The position numbers and the translations under genes were made by a program. Below the pieces are notes generated by a model. The model made no database searches. It saw nothing but the letters and a program-made list of their open reading frames with translations, and was not told where the DNA came from. Of a stretch of 64,000 nt of DNA, positions 9,066 to 17,475 are shown in pieces (within the stretch, counting starts at the first letter, position 1; every line of letters starts with the position of its first letter). This DNA comes from Acidimicrobiaceae bacterium (GTDB taxonomy: Bacteria > Actinomycetota > Acidimicrobiia > Acidimicrobiales > Ilumatobacteraceae): NCBI GenBank assembly GCA_947446815.1, contig CANFGT010000009.1, forward strand, positions 29,498 through 93,497. Reading direction: 5' to 3'.

Positions 9066-9845
9066 ATGTCGAATCAAGATCTTGTTTTTTTAGAACGCCT
9101 CGAGAATGGCACTGCGGTCGTCACATTGAATTCTCCCAAGGTGAATGCATTATCTACTCAGTTGCTTGCTCGTTTGTTGGAAGTAGCGCAAGAACTCACT
9201 GCAAGCCCAGCTGGTGCAGTTGTCGTTACCGGTGGTGACCGTCTGTTCGCTGCGGGCGCAGACATTTCGCAATTCGGTGGCGCCGAAGATGCAAAGGTCA
9301 TCGGCGCGGCATTTCATGCAGCCCTCAACGCAGTTGCCGACATCCCTGCCATTGTGATTGCTGCCATCAGCGGTTATGCGTTAGGTGGAGGATGTGAACT
9401 CGCGCTTGCATGTGACTATCGCATTGCTTCCACCAAGGCTGTCTTTGGTCAGCCAGAGATTCTTCTTGGCATCATCCCTGGTGGTGGCGGTACTCAGCGT
9501 TTGCCCCGTGTTGTTGGTACCAGCCGTGCAAAAGAGATCATGGTGACTGGCCGTCAAGTGAAGTCCGATGAAGCATTGCGTATCGGTCTTGCAGATGAAG
9601 TGGTGGAGCCCGAAGCTCTCATGGCTCGTGCATTAGAACTCGCCGGCACTATTTCGTCAGGTGCAACAGCCGCTGCACGCATCATTAAGCGCGTGGTGAA
9701 TGAAGGAATTGAAACTGACATTGCGACTGGACTTGCCGGAGAACTCGCTGCGTTTGAAGAAGTATTCCGCACGGAAGACAGCCAGATCGGTGTGAAGAGC
9801 TTTCTCGAGAATGGCCCAGGCAAGGCAGCCTTCACGGGCCGTTAA
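9066..9845 (+). CDS. enoyl-CoA hydratase (crotonase family)
   Basis: A 259-residue crotonase that adds water to trans-2-enoyl-CoA in beta-oxidation. The CoA/oxyanion motifs are AAGADISQFGG and GYALGGGCELALACDYRIA, and both catalytic glutamates of true hydratases are present: one in GGGCEL and one in GQPEILLGIIPGGGGTQRL. The ATG at 9066 was chosen because it lies just after the meaB stop (TAGAA ATG) and gives the standard N-terminus. It sits in an operon with nfu and meaB, suggesting acyl-CoA/propionate-type catabolism. Confidence 0.93.
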   Translation: MSNQDLVFLERLENGTAVVTLNSPKVNALSTQLLARLLEVAQELTASPAGAVVVTGGDRLFAAGADISQFGGAEDAKVIGAAFHAALNAVADIPAIVIAAISGYALGGGCELALACDYRIASTKAVFGQPEILLGIIPGGGGTQRLPRVVGTSRAKEIMVTGRQVKSDEALRIGLADEVVEPEALMARALELAGTISSGATAAARIIKRVVNEGIETDIATGLAGELAAFEEVFRTEDSQIGVKSFLENGPGKAAFTGR

Positions 9846-9849
9846 CACG

Positions 9850-10551
9850 ATGCATCATTTTCGTGCGCCTGATGCACGTCGATTCATTTCTGCTTCGTTG
9901 ATGATTGGCATTGCCTTTGTCATCTTTGGTTTCTCATTCGGGGTTCTTGCTGTTTCTGCTGGCGCCAGTTTGTTACAAGCATGCGCAATGTCGCTACTGA
10001 TCTTCACGGGTGCATCACAAATGTCCGCTGTCAGTGTGATTGCAACAGGCGGTAGTGCAGCGAGCGCATTCGGCGGGGCAGTGTTGTTGTCTGGTCGTAA
10101 TGCGGTGTACGGGTTAGCGATGGCACCGGTGTTGCGTGGTGGGTCATTGCCGTCACGTTTACTCGGTGCTCAATGGGTGATCGATGAAACAACAGCGGTG
10201 GTGTCGGCCGAAACAGATGCGGCAAAACGGCGCACAGCTTTTTGGATTTCAGGAGTCATCCTTTATGCAAGTTGGAATCTCGGTACATTTCTCGGTGCGT
10301 TGTTAGGTGCAAACATCAACCCCAGTGATTTCGGGTTAGATGCAGCGTTTCCTGTGATGTTCACTGCGATGGTGGTGCCGCATTTGCGCACGAAGGCGGG
10401 CAGACGTGCTGCACTATTTGGCGCAATTGCTGCGGTTGCTTTGGTCCCGTTGATGCCTATTGGCTTACCTATCTTGGTATCGGCATTAGGCATGTTGTTT
10501 GGGCTTGCACCACAACAACCGTTGACCACTAACTCTGAAACAACGGAGTAA
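9850..10551 (+). CDS. azlC: AzlC-type branched-chain amino acid exporter, large subunit
   Basis: AzlC is the larger partner of the two-component AzlCD exporter of branched-chain amino acids (LIV-E/YgaZ family), in the cytoplasmic membrane. The 233-residue protein has the expected hydrophobic profile and the family stretch FSFGVLAVSAGASLLQACAM, then FTGASQMSAVSVIA near residue 60. ATG 9850, four bases after the hydratase stop, gives the usual N-terminus. The partner AzlD is not next door: the following gene is a TetR regulator on the other strand, and an AzlD-like gene appears only at 15680. Confidence 0.88.
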   Translation: MHHFRAPDARRFISASLMIGIAFVIFGFSFGVLAVSAGASLLQACAMSLLIFTGASQMSAVSVIATGGSAASAFGGAVLLSGRNAVYGLAMAPVLRGGSLPSRLLGAQWVIDETTAVVSAETDAAKRRTAFWISGVILYASWNLGTFLGALLGANINPSDFGLDAAFPVMFTAMVVPHLRTKAGRRAALFGAIAAVALVPLMPIGLPILVSALGMLFGLAPQQPLTTNSETTE

Positions 10552-10557
10552 GTCGAG

Positions 10558-11178
10558 CTACTTCCAGCCGAGTCGCTTCTCGGCATCTTCGGTGTGATTG
10601 AGTTCATCAATCGTCACAGCGAAAAGGTCGAGGCTTTCTTCTTGTGAAACGCCCATCTGTAATGCGAGTGACACTTGCGCCCAGAGCATCACGCTGACTT
10701 TGATTGCCTGCGCGCGCGCCATACGAGGACTCATCCCTTGACGCTCCAAAGTGTCGACGGACGTTTGAATCATCTCGCGACCCTTAGGGCCGAAGCGTTC
10801 TGGTGAGACACCATTGGCGGTGAGATATTGGAGAAGAAATTGACGCTTCAGTGTGAAAGGGCGTCCGAGCATGAGAAGCGTGAGGTCACCTGGCGGAACA
10901 ATGACATTTTCCTGGACTCTGCGGTCCATCTCGTTGCGTACGGCAAGGAGTGCCCGGTTTGCCAGTTCATCGGTGACATCGCAAAGCAGGTCCAGGCGAG
11001 TACCGAAATATCGAAACACATAGCCATGGTTCAACCCAACAGCGTCAGCGATGAATTGGACGGTCAGTTCTGCCACCGGCTTCGTGTCCAGCAACTGGAT
11101 AGTTGTTTCGAGGAATCGAGCGATGGCGTCTTCTCGGCTTACCCGAGGGTTCATGGGCTGAGGGGGGGCTTTTGCCAT
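10558..11178 (-). CDS. TetR-family transcriptional regulator
   Basis: A 206-residue regulator with an N-terminal helix-turn-helix domain: AIARFLETTIQLLDTKP, then the recognition part LTVQFIADAVGLNHGYVFRYFGTRLDLL (residues ~38-65), typical of TetR. The C-terminal ligand domain is not diagnostic. The ATG is seven bases downstream of a TACGGT box on its strand, so it is probably leaderless. It is divergent from the large secreted-protein gene, and the repeated TGTAG/CTACA half-sites in the shared region (11248-11297) are its best candidate operator. The ligand is unknown. Confidence 0.9.
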   Translation of the reverse strand: MAKAPPQPMNPRVSREDAIARFLETTIQLLDTKPVAELTVQFIADAVGLNHGYVFRYFGTRLDLLCDVTDELANRALLAVRNEMDRRVQENVIVPPGDLTLLMLGRPFTLKRQFLLQYLTANGVSPERFGPKGREMIQTSVDTLERQGMSPRMARAQAIKVSVMLWAQVSLALQMGVSQEESLDLFAVTIDELNHTEDAEKRLGWK

Positions 11179-11247
11179 CGGTCACACCGTAGCAATAGAT
11201 AGGTGCCATTTTGTTGAGATCGAAATTGGCTAAAAATTCTTGAGATT

Positions 11248-11297
11248 TTGTAGTCCTTCACTACAACTAATGTAGTATTCGGCTACATAAATGTAGT
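11248..11297. promoter_or_regulatory. tandem operator-like array of TGTAG/CTACA half-sites
   Basis: Two inverted repeats lie in a row: TTGTAGT-CCTTC-ACTACAA (11248-11266) and ATGTAG-TATTCGG-CTACAT (11270-11288), followed by one more half-site TGTAGT (11292-11297). The TGTAG half-sites start at 11249, 11271 and 11292 and the CTACA half-sites at 11261 and 11283, so the unit repeats every 21-22 bases, two helical turns. The array sits between the TetR gene and the start of the secreted RCC1/SWM gene, ending 33 bases before its ATG. Confidence 0.75.
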
Positions 11298-11329
11298 TAT
11301 GTACTGCATATTTGTGAAAAGGACCTGCC

Positions 11330-14300
11330 ATGTTGCAACTTCATTTCAATAAATTCCGATTCTCGATGCTTCGAGCAGGACTTGCCGGCTTAGTGCTTGC
11401 GGCAACCTGCGTTGTATCAGTCGGTTCTCAAAGTCTCGTCGTCAAAGCCGACGCGGGTGAGGCGCCTTACGGCACTCCTACACAGGCCCTGCAGTCAGCG
11501 ATCTCGCTCGGCGGTAGCCACACGTGTGTCATCAAGGACGGCAACGTGTTGTGCTGGGGTGAAAACCTCAATGGCCAGCTCGGTAACGGTACATCCGGGA
11601 ACTACAGCGCAACGCCCGTATACGTGAAGGACTCGCAAGCCAACTCAGGAAGTCGCCTCTCAGGCGTCATCTCCATCGTTGCTGCGGAATCTCACACCTG
11701 CGCACTGTTGAACACGGGCAAAGTGAAGTGCTGGGGCTATCAGGGGTACGGAGCGACGGGTATTTGGCAGCAATACGGCAACTCTGGATGGCCAACATAC
11801 GTGAAGTCTGCATTTACTGACGCCGCAACGTACGCCTCTTCTCCTGACCTGACAAACGTCGTGTCAATTACTGCCGGTATTTACGGCACCTGTTCACTTC
11901 TTGCAGACGGCAAAGTGAAGTGTTGGGGTCAAAGTGGAGGCAAAGAGGGAGACGGTGTTGGTTACGTGACTGAATGCACCAGCTCTGACATCACCGTGGG
12001 GTGCGGCTCAACAAACGGCGTGCCCATCTCTGGTATCAAGCAGATCAATATGAGTGGTCAGTTCGCGTGCGGTATCAAGAATGATGCGGAAGAATCGATG
12101 TACTGCTGGGGCGCCAACCGCGACGGCACTTTTGCGAACGGCAACCAAAACGTCGCAACGTTGTATCCACAGAAGGCCGGCTCGACCGTCTTCCACGCGA
12201 AGGCTCTGGGCACTGGTTCCCAAAGTGGCTGTGGGTTGTTCCAAAACGGATCCAATGTTTTGGCTACCACCGGCGGCGTCGTCAAGTGTTGGGGAAATAA
12301 CAGTGCGGGAAGCTTGGGAAATGGCGGGGCGGCTGGAGTGCCGCAAGCCGGATATAGCGCGACAGATGTGGTGGGTATTACAAATGCCATCACTATCGCA
12401 GGCGGTTTGTCGAGTTATTGCTCGCTCTTGATAGACGAATCCGTGAAGTGTTGGGGCCCGAATAACAACAACATGTTCGCAAACACAACGACCGGCAACG
12501 TGACGACGACGCCAGTACCGATGTTGTCTGGCGGCGTAGGGTCTGCCACTTTGACTGGTGTGAGCGCAGTGTCTCTTGGTACTAACCATGTGTGCCTCAT
12601 CATGAAACTCGATGGTTCGGTGAAGTGCATCGGAGCCAACACCAGGGGGCAATTGGGAGACGGCACCGTGACGACGCGAGGAGTCGTGACAGGTGTGACC
12701 GGTGGTGAAGCCGGAGCCGGTGGCCTCACCGGCGCAGGTGCAGACAACTCTCCGCCTGTGTATTCAACATCGGCTGTCAGCACAGACGGCACGAAGATTG
12801 TGATGACGTACCTAGAGCCAATTTCGACTTCTGGATTGCCTCCTACTTCTGCGTTCACCGTCAAGGTGAACGATGTTCTTCAGACCATTTCTTCAATCAA
12901 CGTTGTTGATTCCACAGTTGAAGTGATCCTTGCCCAGCGCATTGGACCAGGCGTGACTGTCAAGCTGTCGTATACCGACCCTTCGAACATTGACGATGCG
13001 AACGCAATTCAGGACGTGTCATTCAACGACGGCGGAACGCTTTCAGAACGAGTGATTACAAACAGTTCGACAGCAGACGTCATCGCCCCAACACTTGTGT
13101 CGGGCGCGGTGAATGCAGCAGGAAGCAAACTAGTGCTGACGTATAACGAAGCTCTCGGTGGAACTGTTCCTGCTTTAGGTTCATTCACAGTTTTGGTTGC
13201 TGGTTCAGCTCGAACCCCCTCGATCGCGACATTTGTGGGATCCACGATTGAACTCGCGATCTCGCCAGTTATTCAGCAAGGCGAATCAGTCACGGTGGCT
13301 TACACCGCAGCAACATCCAACTGGGTGACGACGAACGCGGCAATTCAAGACATCTCTGGTAACGATGCGGCTTCATTCGCTGCAAACGCCATCACGGTGA
13401 CAAACAGTTCAACGATTGATGCAACTCCACCAACTTTGGTGTCCAGAGTTATCAACTCGGATGGAACAAAGATCATTCTCACGTACAACGAAGCTTTGGG
13501 TACAACCGTTCCTGCCGGAACTGCATTCGCAGTATTGGTGGCAGGATCTGCTCGTACAGTTTCTTCGGTTGCACGAGGAACCAATACATCAACGATTGAG
13601 TTGACCTTGGCTTCTGCAGTAACGACTGGTCAAGTAGTCACGATGTCGTACACGGCACCAACTGTGAACGCAGCGACATCAAACGCTGCTATCCAAGACA
13701 CATCTGGTAACGATGCTGCATCAATCACTGCTGGCGCCTCAGTTGACAATCTTGACGTCACGGCACCAACCTTGGTCTCCGGTGCCGTGAACAGCACCGG
13801 AACAAAACTGGTTCTCACGTACAACGAGTCTTTGAACTCGACGACGGCAGCTACATCTGCGTTTGCGGTAACTGTTGGTGGATCTTCACGGAGCGTTTCA
13901 AGCGTTGCTGTTGTGGGTTCCACTGTGGAATTGACTCTGTCGTCCACTGTCGGCACTGGCCAAGCAGTAACTGTTGCGTACACAGCACCTACGTCGAACA
14001 CGGCGGCTACTAATGCTGCTGTTCAGGACACAACAGGAAATGACGCAGCCTCTTTCTTGGCTGGTTCATTAACTGTCACGAACAGCTCAACCGCCGATAT
14101 AACGGCTCCTACGTTGGTGTCACGTGTAGTGAACGCATCTGGTACGAAGGTGATTCTCACCTACAGCGAGGCATTGAATGCCACAACGGCTGCATCATCA
14201 GCTTTTGCAGTAACTGTCGGTGGCGCATCACGTGGTGTTTCGAGTGTCGCTGTAGTCGGTTCCACTGTGGAATTGACATTGGCATCAGTTGTTGATGCTG

Positions 14301-15622
14301 GCCAGACAGTGACAGTTGCGTATACAGCGCCTACGTCGGATGCTGCGACTTCAAATGCCGCGATTCAAGACGTCACTGGCAACGACGCAGTTTCGTTTAC
14401 TGCAGCAAGCCAGAGCGTGACTAATAGTTCGACCATGGATACAACAGGTCCGGTTTTGGTGTCGCGCACTGTGAACTCGCTTGGTACCAAGGTGATCTTG
14501 ACCTATAGCGAAACCCTGGGTACAACAACTGCTGCTTCGTCTGCATTCGCCGTCACTGTTGCCGGGGCTACTCGCACTGTGTCAAGTGTTGCGGTGTCAG
14601 GCGCGACGGTGGAATTGACATTGGCCTCCGCAGTGGAGTCCGGACAAACAGTAACTGTCGCGTACACGGCGCCTACATCGAGCAATGCAACGTCCAACGC
14701 GGCAATCCAGGACACCACTGGCAATGACGCGGCTTCGTTTACCGCAGCAAGCCAAGATGTCACAAACGGTTCCACCGTGGACACCGTTTCGCCGACATTT
14801 GTGTCCGGAACTGTGAGCACGGGCGGAACAACCCTTACTTTGACGATGTCTGAGACTGTGTCATTAACTACTGCAGCAACAACTGCATTCACTGTCACAG
14901 TGGATGGTGTTGTCGTGACCGTCACGGGAGTAACTGTTTCGGGTAACACTGTTGTGTTGACGCTCTCGCCGTCCATCAAGGCGGGCCAGACAGTGACAAT
15001 CGCATATAGCGATCCAACATCGGGTAACGATTCCAATGCAGTGCAAGACTCCACTGGTAATGACGTTGCAGGTTTTGGTCCTTTGTCGGTAACAAATAGC
15101 TCAACTCAGACCTCAACGCCTGTCGCTCCGACAGATGTTGTCGACGGTGATGCAAATGACAATGTGACAATCGCAGACAAGACCATTTCTGGAAAGTCAG
15201 GAACTGCGAAGTTTGGCGATGGTTCAACTTTTGCTGTGGCGAAGAATGGAAACCTGATTCCAAAGCTGTTCACCGCTTACATCGGTTACGTGACTGGTTC
15301 GGTCAAGGTCTCCTATCTCTCGGGCAAGAAGACTGTTTCGACAACGTGTTCTTATGGAAAGTACGGATCAACAAAGCCCAAGAACGTGAAGAAGGGCGCC
15401 AGCGGTTTCTATCCGAAAGTGTTTGTCGCACCGAAGAAATCCTGTGTTCTTTCAAAGGATGCATTGAAAGCTTTGAATACAGGATTGGTAACAATCTCGG
15501 CCAAGTTGAAGTTTGCTCGTTTGTGGCCGACGACAGGTCTGCCTAAGAACCCAGAGTCGGGTGCGAAGGTGAACCCAGTGAATCGTTCCTACAAAGTCAC
15601 GATCGGAACTGCCCCCAAGTAA
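11330..15622 (+). CDS. large secreted protein: RCC1-type propeller plus seven SWM-type repeats
   Basis: A 1430-residue protein with an N-terminal signal peptide (basic KFRFSMLR then a hydrophobic core AGLAGLVLAATCVVSVG, cleavage probably near VKADA). Residues ~55-465 hold seven RCC1-like blades, each with a HTC or similar motif and a VKCWG strand, enough for one complete beta-propeller rich in Cys. Residues ~473-1260 hold seven Ig-like repeats of about 114 residues of the SwmB/SWM type (consensus VLTYxEAL, SAFAVTV, VELTLAS, TVTVAYTAP, AIQDxTGNDAASF). The end is a Lys-rich domain with two Cys and no LPXTG or membrane anchor. AAAAGGA lies seven bases before the ATG. Likely a cell-surface or released adhesin; GC and style differ little from neighbours. 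Confidence 0.88.
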   Translation: MLQLHFNKFRFSMLRAGLAGLVLAATCVVSVGSQSLVVKADAGEAPYGTPTQALQSAISLGGSHTCVIKDGNVLCWGENLNGQLGNGTSGNYSATPVYVKDSQANSGSRLSGVISIVAAESHTCALLNTGKVKCWGYQGYGATGIWQQYGNSGWPTYVKSAFTDAATYASSPDLTNVVSITAGIYGTCSLLADGKVKCWGQSGGKEGDGVGYVTECTSSDITVGCGSTNGVPISGIKQINMSGQFACGIKNDAEESMYCWGANRDGTFANGNQNVATLYPQKAGSTVFHAKALGTGSQSGCGLFQNGSNVLATTGGVVKCWGNNSAGSLGNGGAAGVPQAGYSATDVVGITNAITIAGGLSSYCSLLIDESVKCWGPNNNNMFANTTTGNVTTTPVPMLSGGVGSATLTGVSAVSLGTNHVCLIMKLDGSVKCIGANTRGQLGDGTVTTRGVVTGVTGGEAGAGGLTGAGADNSPPVYSTSAVSTDGTKIVMTYLEPISTSGLPPTSAFTVKVNDVLQTISSINVVDSTVEVILAQRIGPGVTVKLSYTDPSNIDDANAIQDVSFNDGGTLSERVITNSSTADVIAPTLVSGAVNAAGSKLVLTYNEALGGTVPALGSFTVLVAGSARTPSIATFVGSTIELAISPVIQQGESVTVAYTAATSNWVTTNAAIQDISGNDAASFAANAITVTNSSTIDATPPTLVSRVINSDGTKIILTYNEALGTTVPAGTAFAVLVAGSARTVSSVARGTNTSTIELTLASAVTTGQVVTMSYTAPTVNAATSNAAIQDTSGNDAASITAGASVDNLDVTAPTLVSGAVNSTGTKLVLTYNESLNSTTAATSAFAVTVGGSSRSVSSVAVVGSTVELTLSSTVGTGQAVTVAYTAPTSNTAATNAAVQDTTGNDAASFLAGSLTVTNSSTADITAPTLVSRVVNASGTKVILTYSEALNATTAASSAFAVTVGGASRGVSSVAVVGSTVELTLASVVDAGQTVTVAYTAPTSDAATSNAAIQDVTGNDAVSFTAASQSVTNSSTMDTTGPVLVSRTVNSLGTKVILTYSETLGTTTAASSAFAVTVAGATRTVSSVAVSGATVELTLASAVESGQTVTVAYTAPTSSNATSNAAIQDTTGNDAASFTAASQDVTNGSTVDTVSPTFVSGTVSTGGTTLTLTMSETVSLTTAATTAFTVTVDGVVVTVTGVTVSGNTVVLTLSPSIKAGQTVTIAYSDPTSGNDSNAVQDSTGNDVAGFGPLSVTNSSTQTSTPVAPTDVVDGDANDNVTIADKTISGKSGTAKFGDGSTFAVAKNGNLIPKLFTAYIGYVTGSVKVSYLSGKKTVSTTCSYGKYGSTKPKNVKKGASGFYPKVFVAPKKSCVLSKDALKALNTGLVTISAKLKFARLWPTTGLPKNPESGAKVNPVNRSYKVTIGTAPK
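12747..15111 (+). repeat. seven tandem SWM-type coding repeats
   Basis: Repeat units begin near 12747, 13085, 13427, 13763, 14105, 14447 and 14789, giving spacings of 336-342 bases. The middle units (from 13763 to 14788) are very similar in protein and visibly similar in DNA, for example the recurrent GCAGTAACTGT and GCGTACACAGC-like stretches, while the first and last are more diverged. Such in-frame tandem repeats usually change copy number by recombination. Confidence 0.9.
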
Positions 15623-15632
15623 CGAATGATGC

Positions 15633-15668
15633 GTAGTCACCGTCTGCATGTCTGTGGACGGTGACTAC
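15633..15668. terminator. perfect 12-bp hairpin after the RCC1/SWM gene
   Basis: GTAGTCACCGTC and GACGGTGACTAC pair perfectly around a 12-base loop, ten bases after the stop codon and twelve before the azlD-like start. There is no long T-run after it (CATTCATTGTTG), so termination may be partial, allowing some read-through into azlD. Confidence 0.7.
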
Positions 15669-15679
15669 CATTCATTGTT

Positions 15680-15982
15680 GTGACGTGGACACTCATCCTT
15701 AGCCTTGCGGCATCGGCATACTTCTTGAAGTTGTTGGGCAGCGTCATCATCGGGCATTGGGTGATGCCACCGGCTTTAGAGCGGTGCCTCATGTTGATTC
15801 CTGCTGCTCTTTTGGCGGGTCTTATTGCCAAAGACACCTTTACGGTGGGGCATCAGTTTGGAGTTGACGCACGCGCTGCTGGCTTGGCGGTGGCAGTCAT
15901 CGCCACATGGCGCAAGTTGCCATTTGTGGTCATCATCATCGCGGGCGTGGGCACCACCGCGCTTATTCGCTTATTCGTCTAA
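15680..15982 (+). CDS. azlD: AzlD-like branched-chain amino acid transport subunit
   Basis: A 100-residue protein with four hydrophobic segments. The pattern MPPALERCLMLIPAALLAGLIAK, then LAVAVIATWRKLPFVVIIIAG and a final ALIRLFV, matches AzlD (YgaH-type), the small partner that AzlC needs for export. The start is GTG at 15680; there is no clear ribosome site. Partner AzlC ends 5.1 kb upstream on the same strand; the TetR gene and the large secreted-protein gene lie between. I assign it from its size, hydrophobic layout and the split partner; the family motif is weak, so a DUF-type small membrane protein remains possible. Confidence 0.72.
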   Translation: MTWTLILSLAASAYFLKLLGSVIIGHWVMPPALERCLMLIPAALLAGLIAKDTFTVGHQFGVDARAAGLAVAVIATWRKLPFVVIIIAGVGTTALIRLFV

Positions 15983-15991
15983 CGAAATGGC

Positions 15992-16432
15992 TTAGGCGAC
16001 TTCGACGAGCTTCTTCAGCTCTCTCAGATTGCGACGCCAGATTGCCTTCATCACTATCTGTCCGCCCACGTAAGCGCCGATAGGGCCGCCCAGCCACCAA
16101 GGGAAAGTCAGAGTCTCGGTCCACGTAAAACGCGTATGAGCTTCGTCGATGGCCTCAAGGGTGAATTCGCCCGAACCGGTAACAACGCCCGAGTGCTTCA
16201 CGCCCATGACCTTGCCTGGTTCCCATGCGGTGATGGTCATCACATCAACAAGCTTGATGGGGCCAACTTTGGTATCGCAAAAGAATGTGGTGCCGGTGCC
16301 ACGTGTCTGCTCTGTTTGAAAGCGAATTGCAACAGCGTCAGCCATCCAGTCGATGTGACGCTCCACAGGCTCAACAATGTCCCAGACACGTTGTACTGGT
16401 GCTGCAATGTCGATGGAAACTCGAATACTCAT
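15992..16432 (-). CDS. SRPBCC-fold (START/polyketide cyclase-like) protein
   Basis: A 146-residue protein of the Bet v1/SRPBCC superfamily: IRVSIDIAAPVQRVWDIV at the N-terminus is the hallmark first strand and helix, followed by a curved sheet (GEFTLEAIDEAHTRFTWTETL) and a long C-terminal helix (MKAIWRRNLRELKKL). Such proteins bind hydrophobic ligands. ATG 16432 was chosen; it places the gene four bases after galT on the same strand, and the longer reading from 16456 would overlap galT. The ligand is unknown. Confidence 0.85.
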   Translation of the reverse strand: MSIRVSIDIAAPVQRVWDIVEPVERHIDWMADAVAIRFQTEQTRGTGTTFFCDTKVGPIKLVDVMTITAWEPGKVMGVKHSGVVTGSGEFTLEAIDEAHTRFTWTETLTFPWWLGGPIGAYVGGQIVMKAIWRRNLRELKKLVEVA

Positions 16433-16436
16433 GGCA

Positions 16437-17417
16437 TCAACCGTGCGCCGCTGCATTGCGAAGTTCGGCTGCTGCAGTTTCTGGCGCCAAGATGTTGATC
16501 ATCACGCCTGTTCCGCGCTCAAAGCCTGCAGCGGTGGTCAGCTTTGGCCAGAGATGAACATGCCAGTGGTACATGCCCTCGTGGTGTGACGGGGCTGTGT
16601 GGAACACGAGGTTGTAGGCGATGTCGCCTAGGCGCTTCACCAGGTGTGCGAGCGCATCGCGGATAGCAATACCGACAGCTGCAAGCTCGTCCTCGGTGGA
16701 GTCGGGCAGGTGGCGATGATGTGCCTTAGGCATGATGAGCAATTCGTAAGGGCTGGAGCTCCAGAACGGGCAAACCACAACTGCGTGTTCATTGTCGAGA
16801 ACAAAACGCTCCGTGTGTGATTCGGCTTCTGCAGTGGTGCACACAATGCACCCACCTTTGAAGCGTTCAAACGCACGTTCTTCTTCAAGAATTTCACCTG
16901 GCACGAAAGGAAGACCCAAGAGTTGACCATGCGGGTGAGCAAGTGATGCGCCTGCTTCTCGACCATGGTTCACAATGGCTTGCGTGTAACGAATGTTCGG
17001 CGTGTTCTTGTGCGCCACAAAACGACTACGCAGTGTGAGCATGAGCTCGCGCATCTTGTCATCAGAGAAAGTATCGAGACGGTCGTTGTGATCAGGGGAG
17101 AAGACGAAGACTTCGTGAGTACCGCTGGCTTCGGCCATCACGTGGACCGGGCCAAGGTTGCGCACTGCGAGTGATTCATCACCAACAAAGGCGGGGAAGC
17201 GGTTTGCAACAACACGACTTGTCCATTCGCCAGCACCATTGGTGTTTTCGAGCAGCGATGGATCAGGACGATTGAACTCGGGGCAGAACGGGCATTCGTG
17301 TTCGGGGCCGCTTTCCACCTGAGGCGCGCGCGGCGCAAAGTCGGTACTGCGATTGGCTCGATCGGGCACCACTGTGACCCATCGGCCAGTAAGAAGATTC
17401 AAACGTAACTGGCTCAC
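16437..17417 (-). CDS. galT: galactose-1-phosphate uridylyltransferase
   Basis: GalT moves UMP from UDP-glucose to galactose 1-phosphate in the Leloir pathway. The 326-residue protein has the HIT-like catalytic motif SLAHPHGQLLG with the nucleophilic histidine in HPH, the second half motif YHWHVHLWPK, and Cys pairs CPFC and CIVC that can hold zinc. The start is GTG (17417), nine bases after a TATCCT box on its strand. galE and galK are not in the window, so its use in galactose breakdown versus nucleotide-sugar supply is open. Forms an operon with the SRPBCC gene. Confidence 0.93.
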   Translation of the reverse strand: MSQLRLNLLTGRWVTVVPDRANRSTDFAPRAPQVESGPEHECPFCPEFNRPDPSLLENTNGAGEWTSRVVANRFPAFVGDESLAVRNLGPVHVMAEASGTHEVFVFSPDHNDRLDTFSDDKMRELMLTLRSRFVAHKNTPNIRYTQAIVNHGREAGASLAHPHGQLLGLPFVPGEILEEERAFERFKGGCIVCTTAEAESHTERFVLDNEHAVVVCPFWSSSPYELLIMPKAHHRHLPDSTEDELAAVGIAIRDALAHLVKRLGDIAYNLVFHTAPSHHEGMYHWHVHLWPKLTTAAGFERGTGVMINILAPETAAAELRNAAAHG

Positions 17418-17421
17418 GGTG

Positions 17422-17452
17422 CTTTCAGGATAGGTGGCAAGTTGCCTGAAAG
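17422..17452. promoter_or_regulatory. inverted repeat over the galT promoter
   Basis: CTTTCAGG (17422-17429) and CCTGAAAG (17445-17452) are perfect inverted arms 15 bases apart, and they overlap the TATCCT -10-like box of galT. It could be an operator for galT or a weak terminator for the methyltransferase gene upstream on the same strand; there is no T-run to favour the second. Confidence 0.5.
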
Positions 17453-17475
17453 GGTGGAGTTCACCGTTTGTTTAG

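Noticed and set aside
12747..15111. Repeats of the RCC1/SWM gene as CRISPR or mobile repeats
   Set aside because: Units are ~340 bases, coding and in frame; no spacers and no cas genes.
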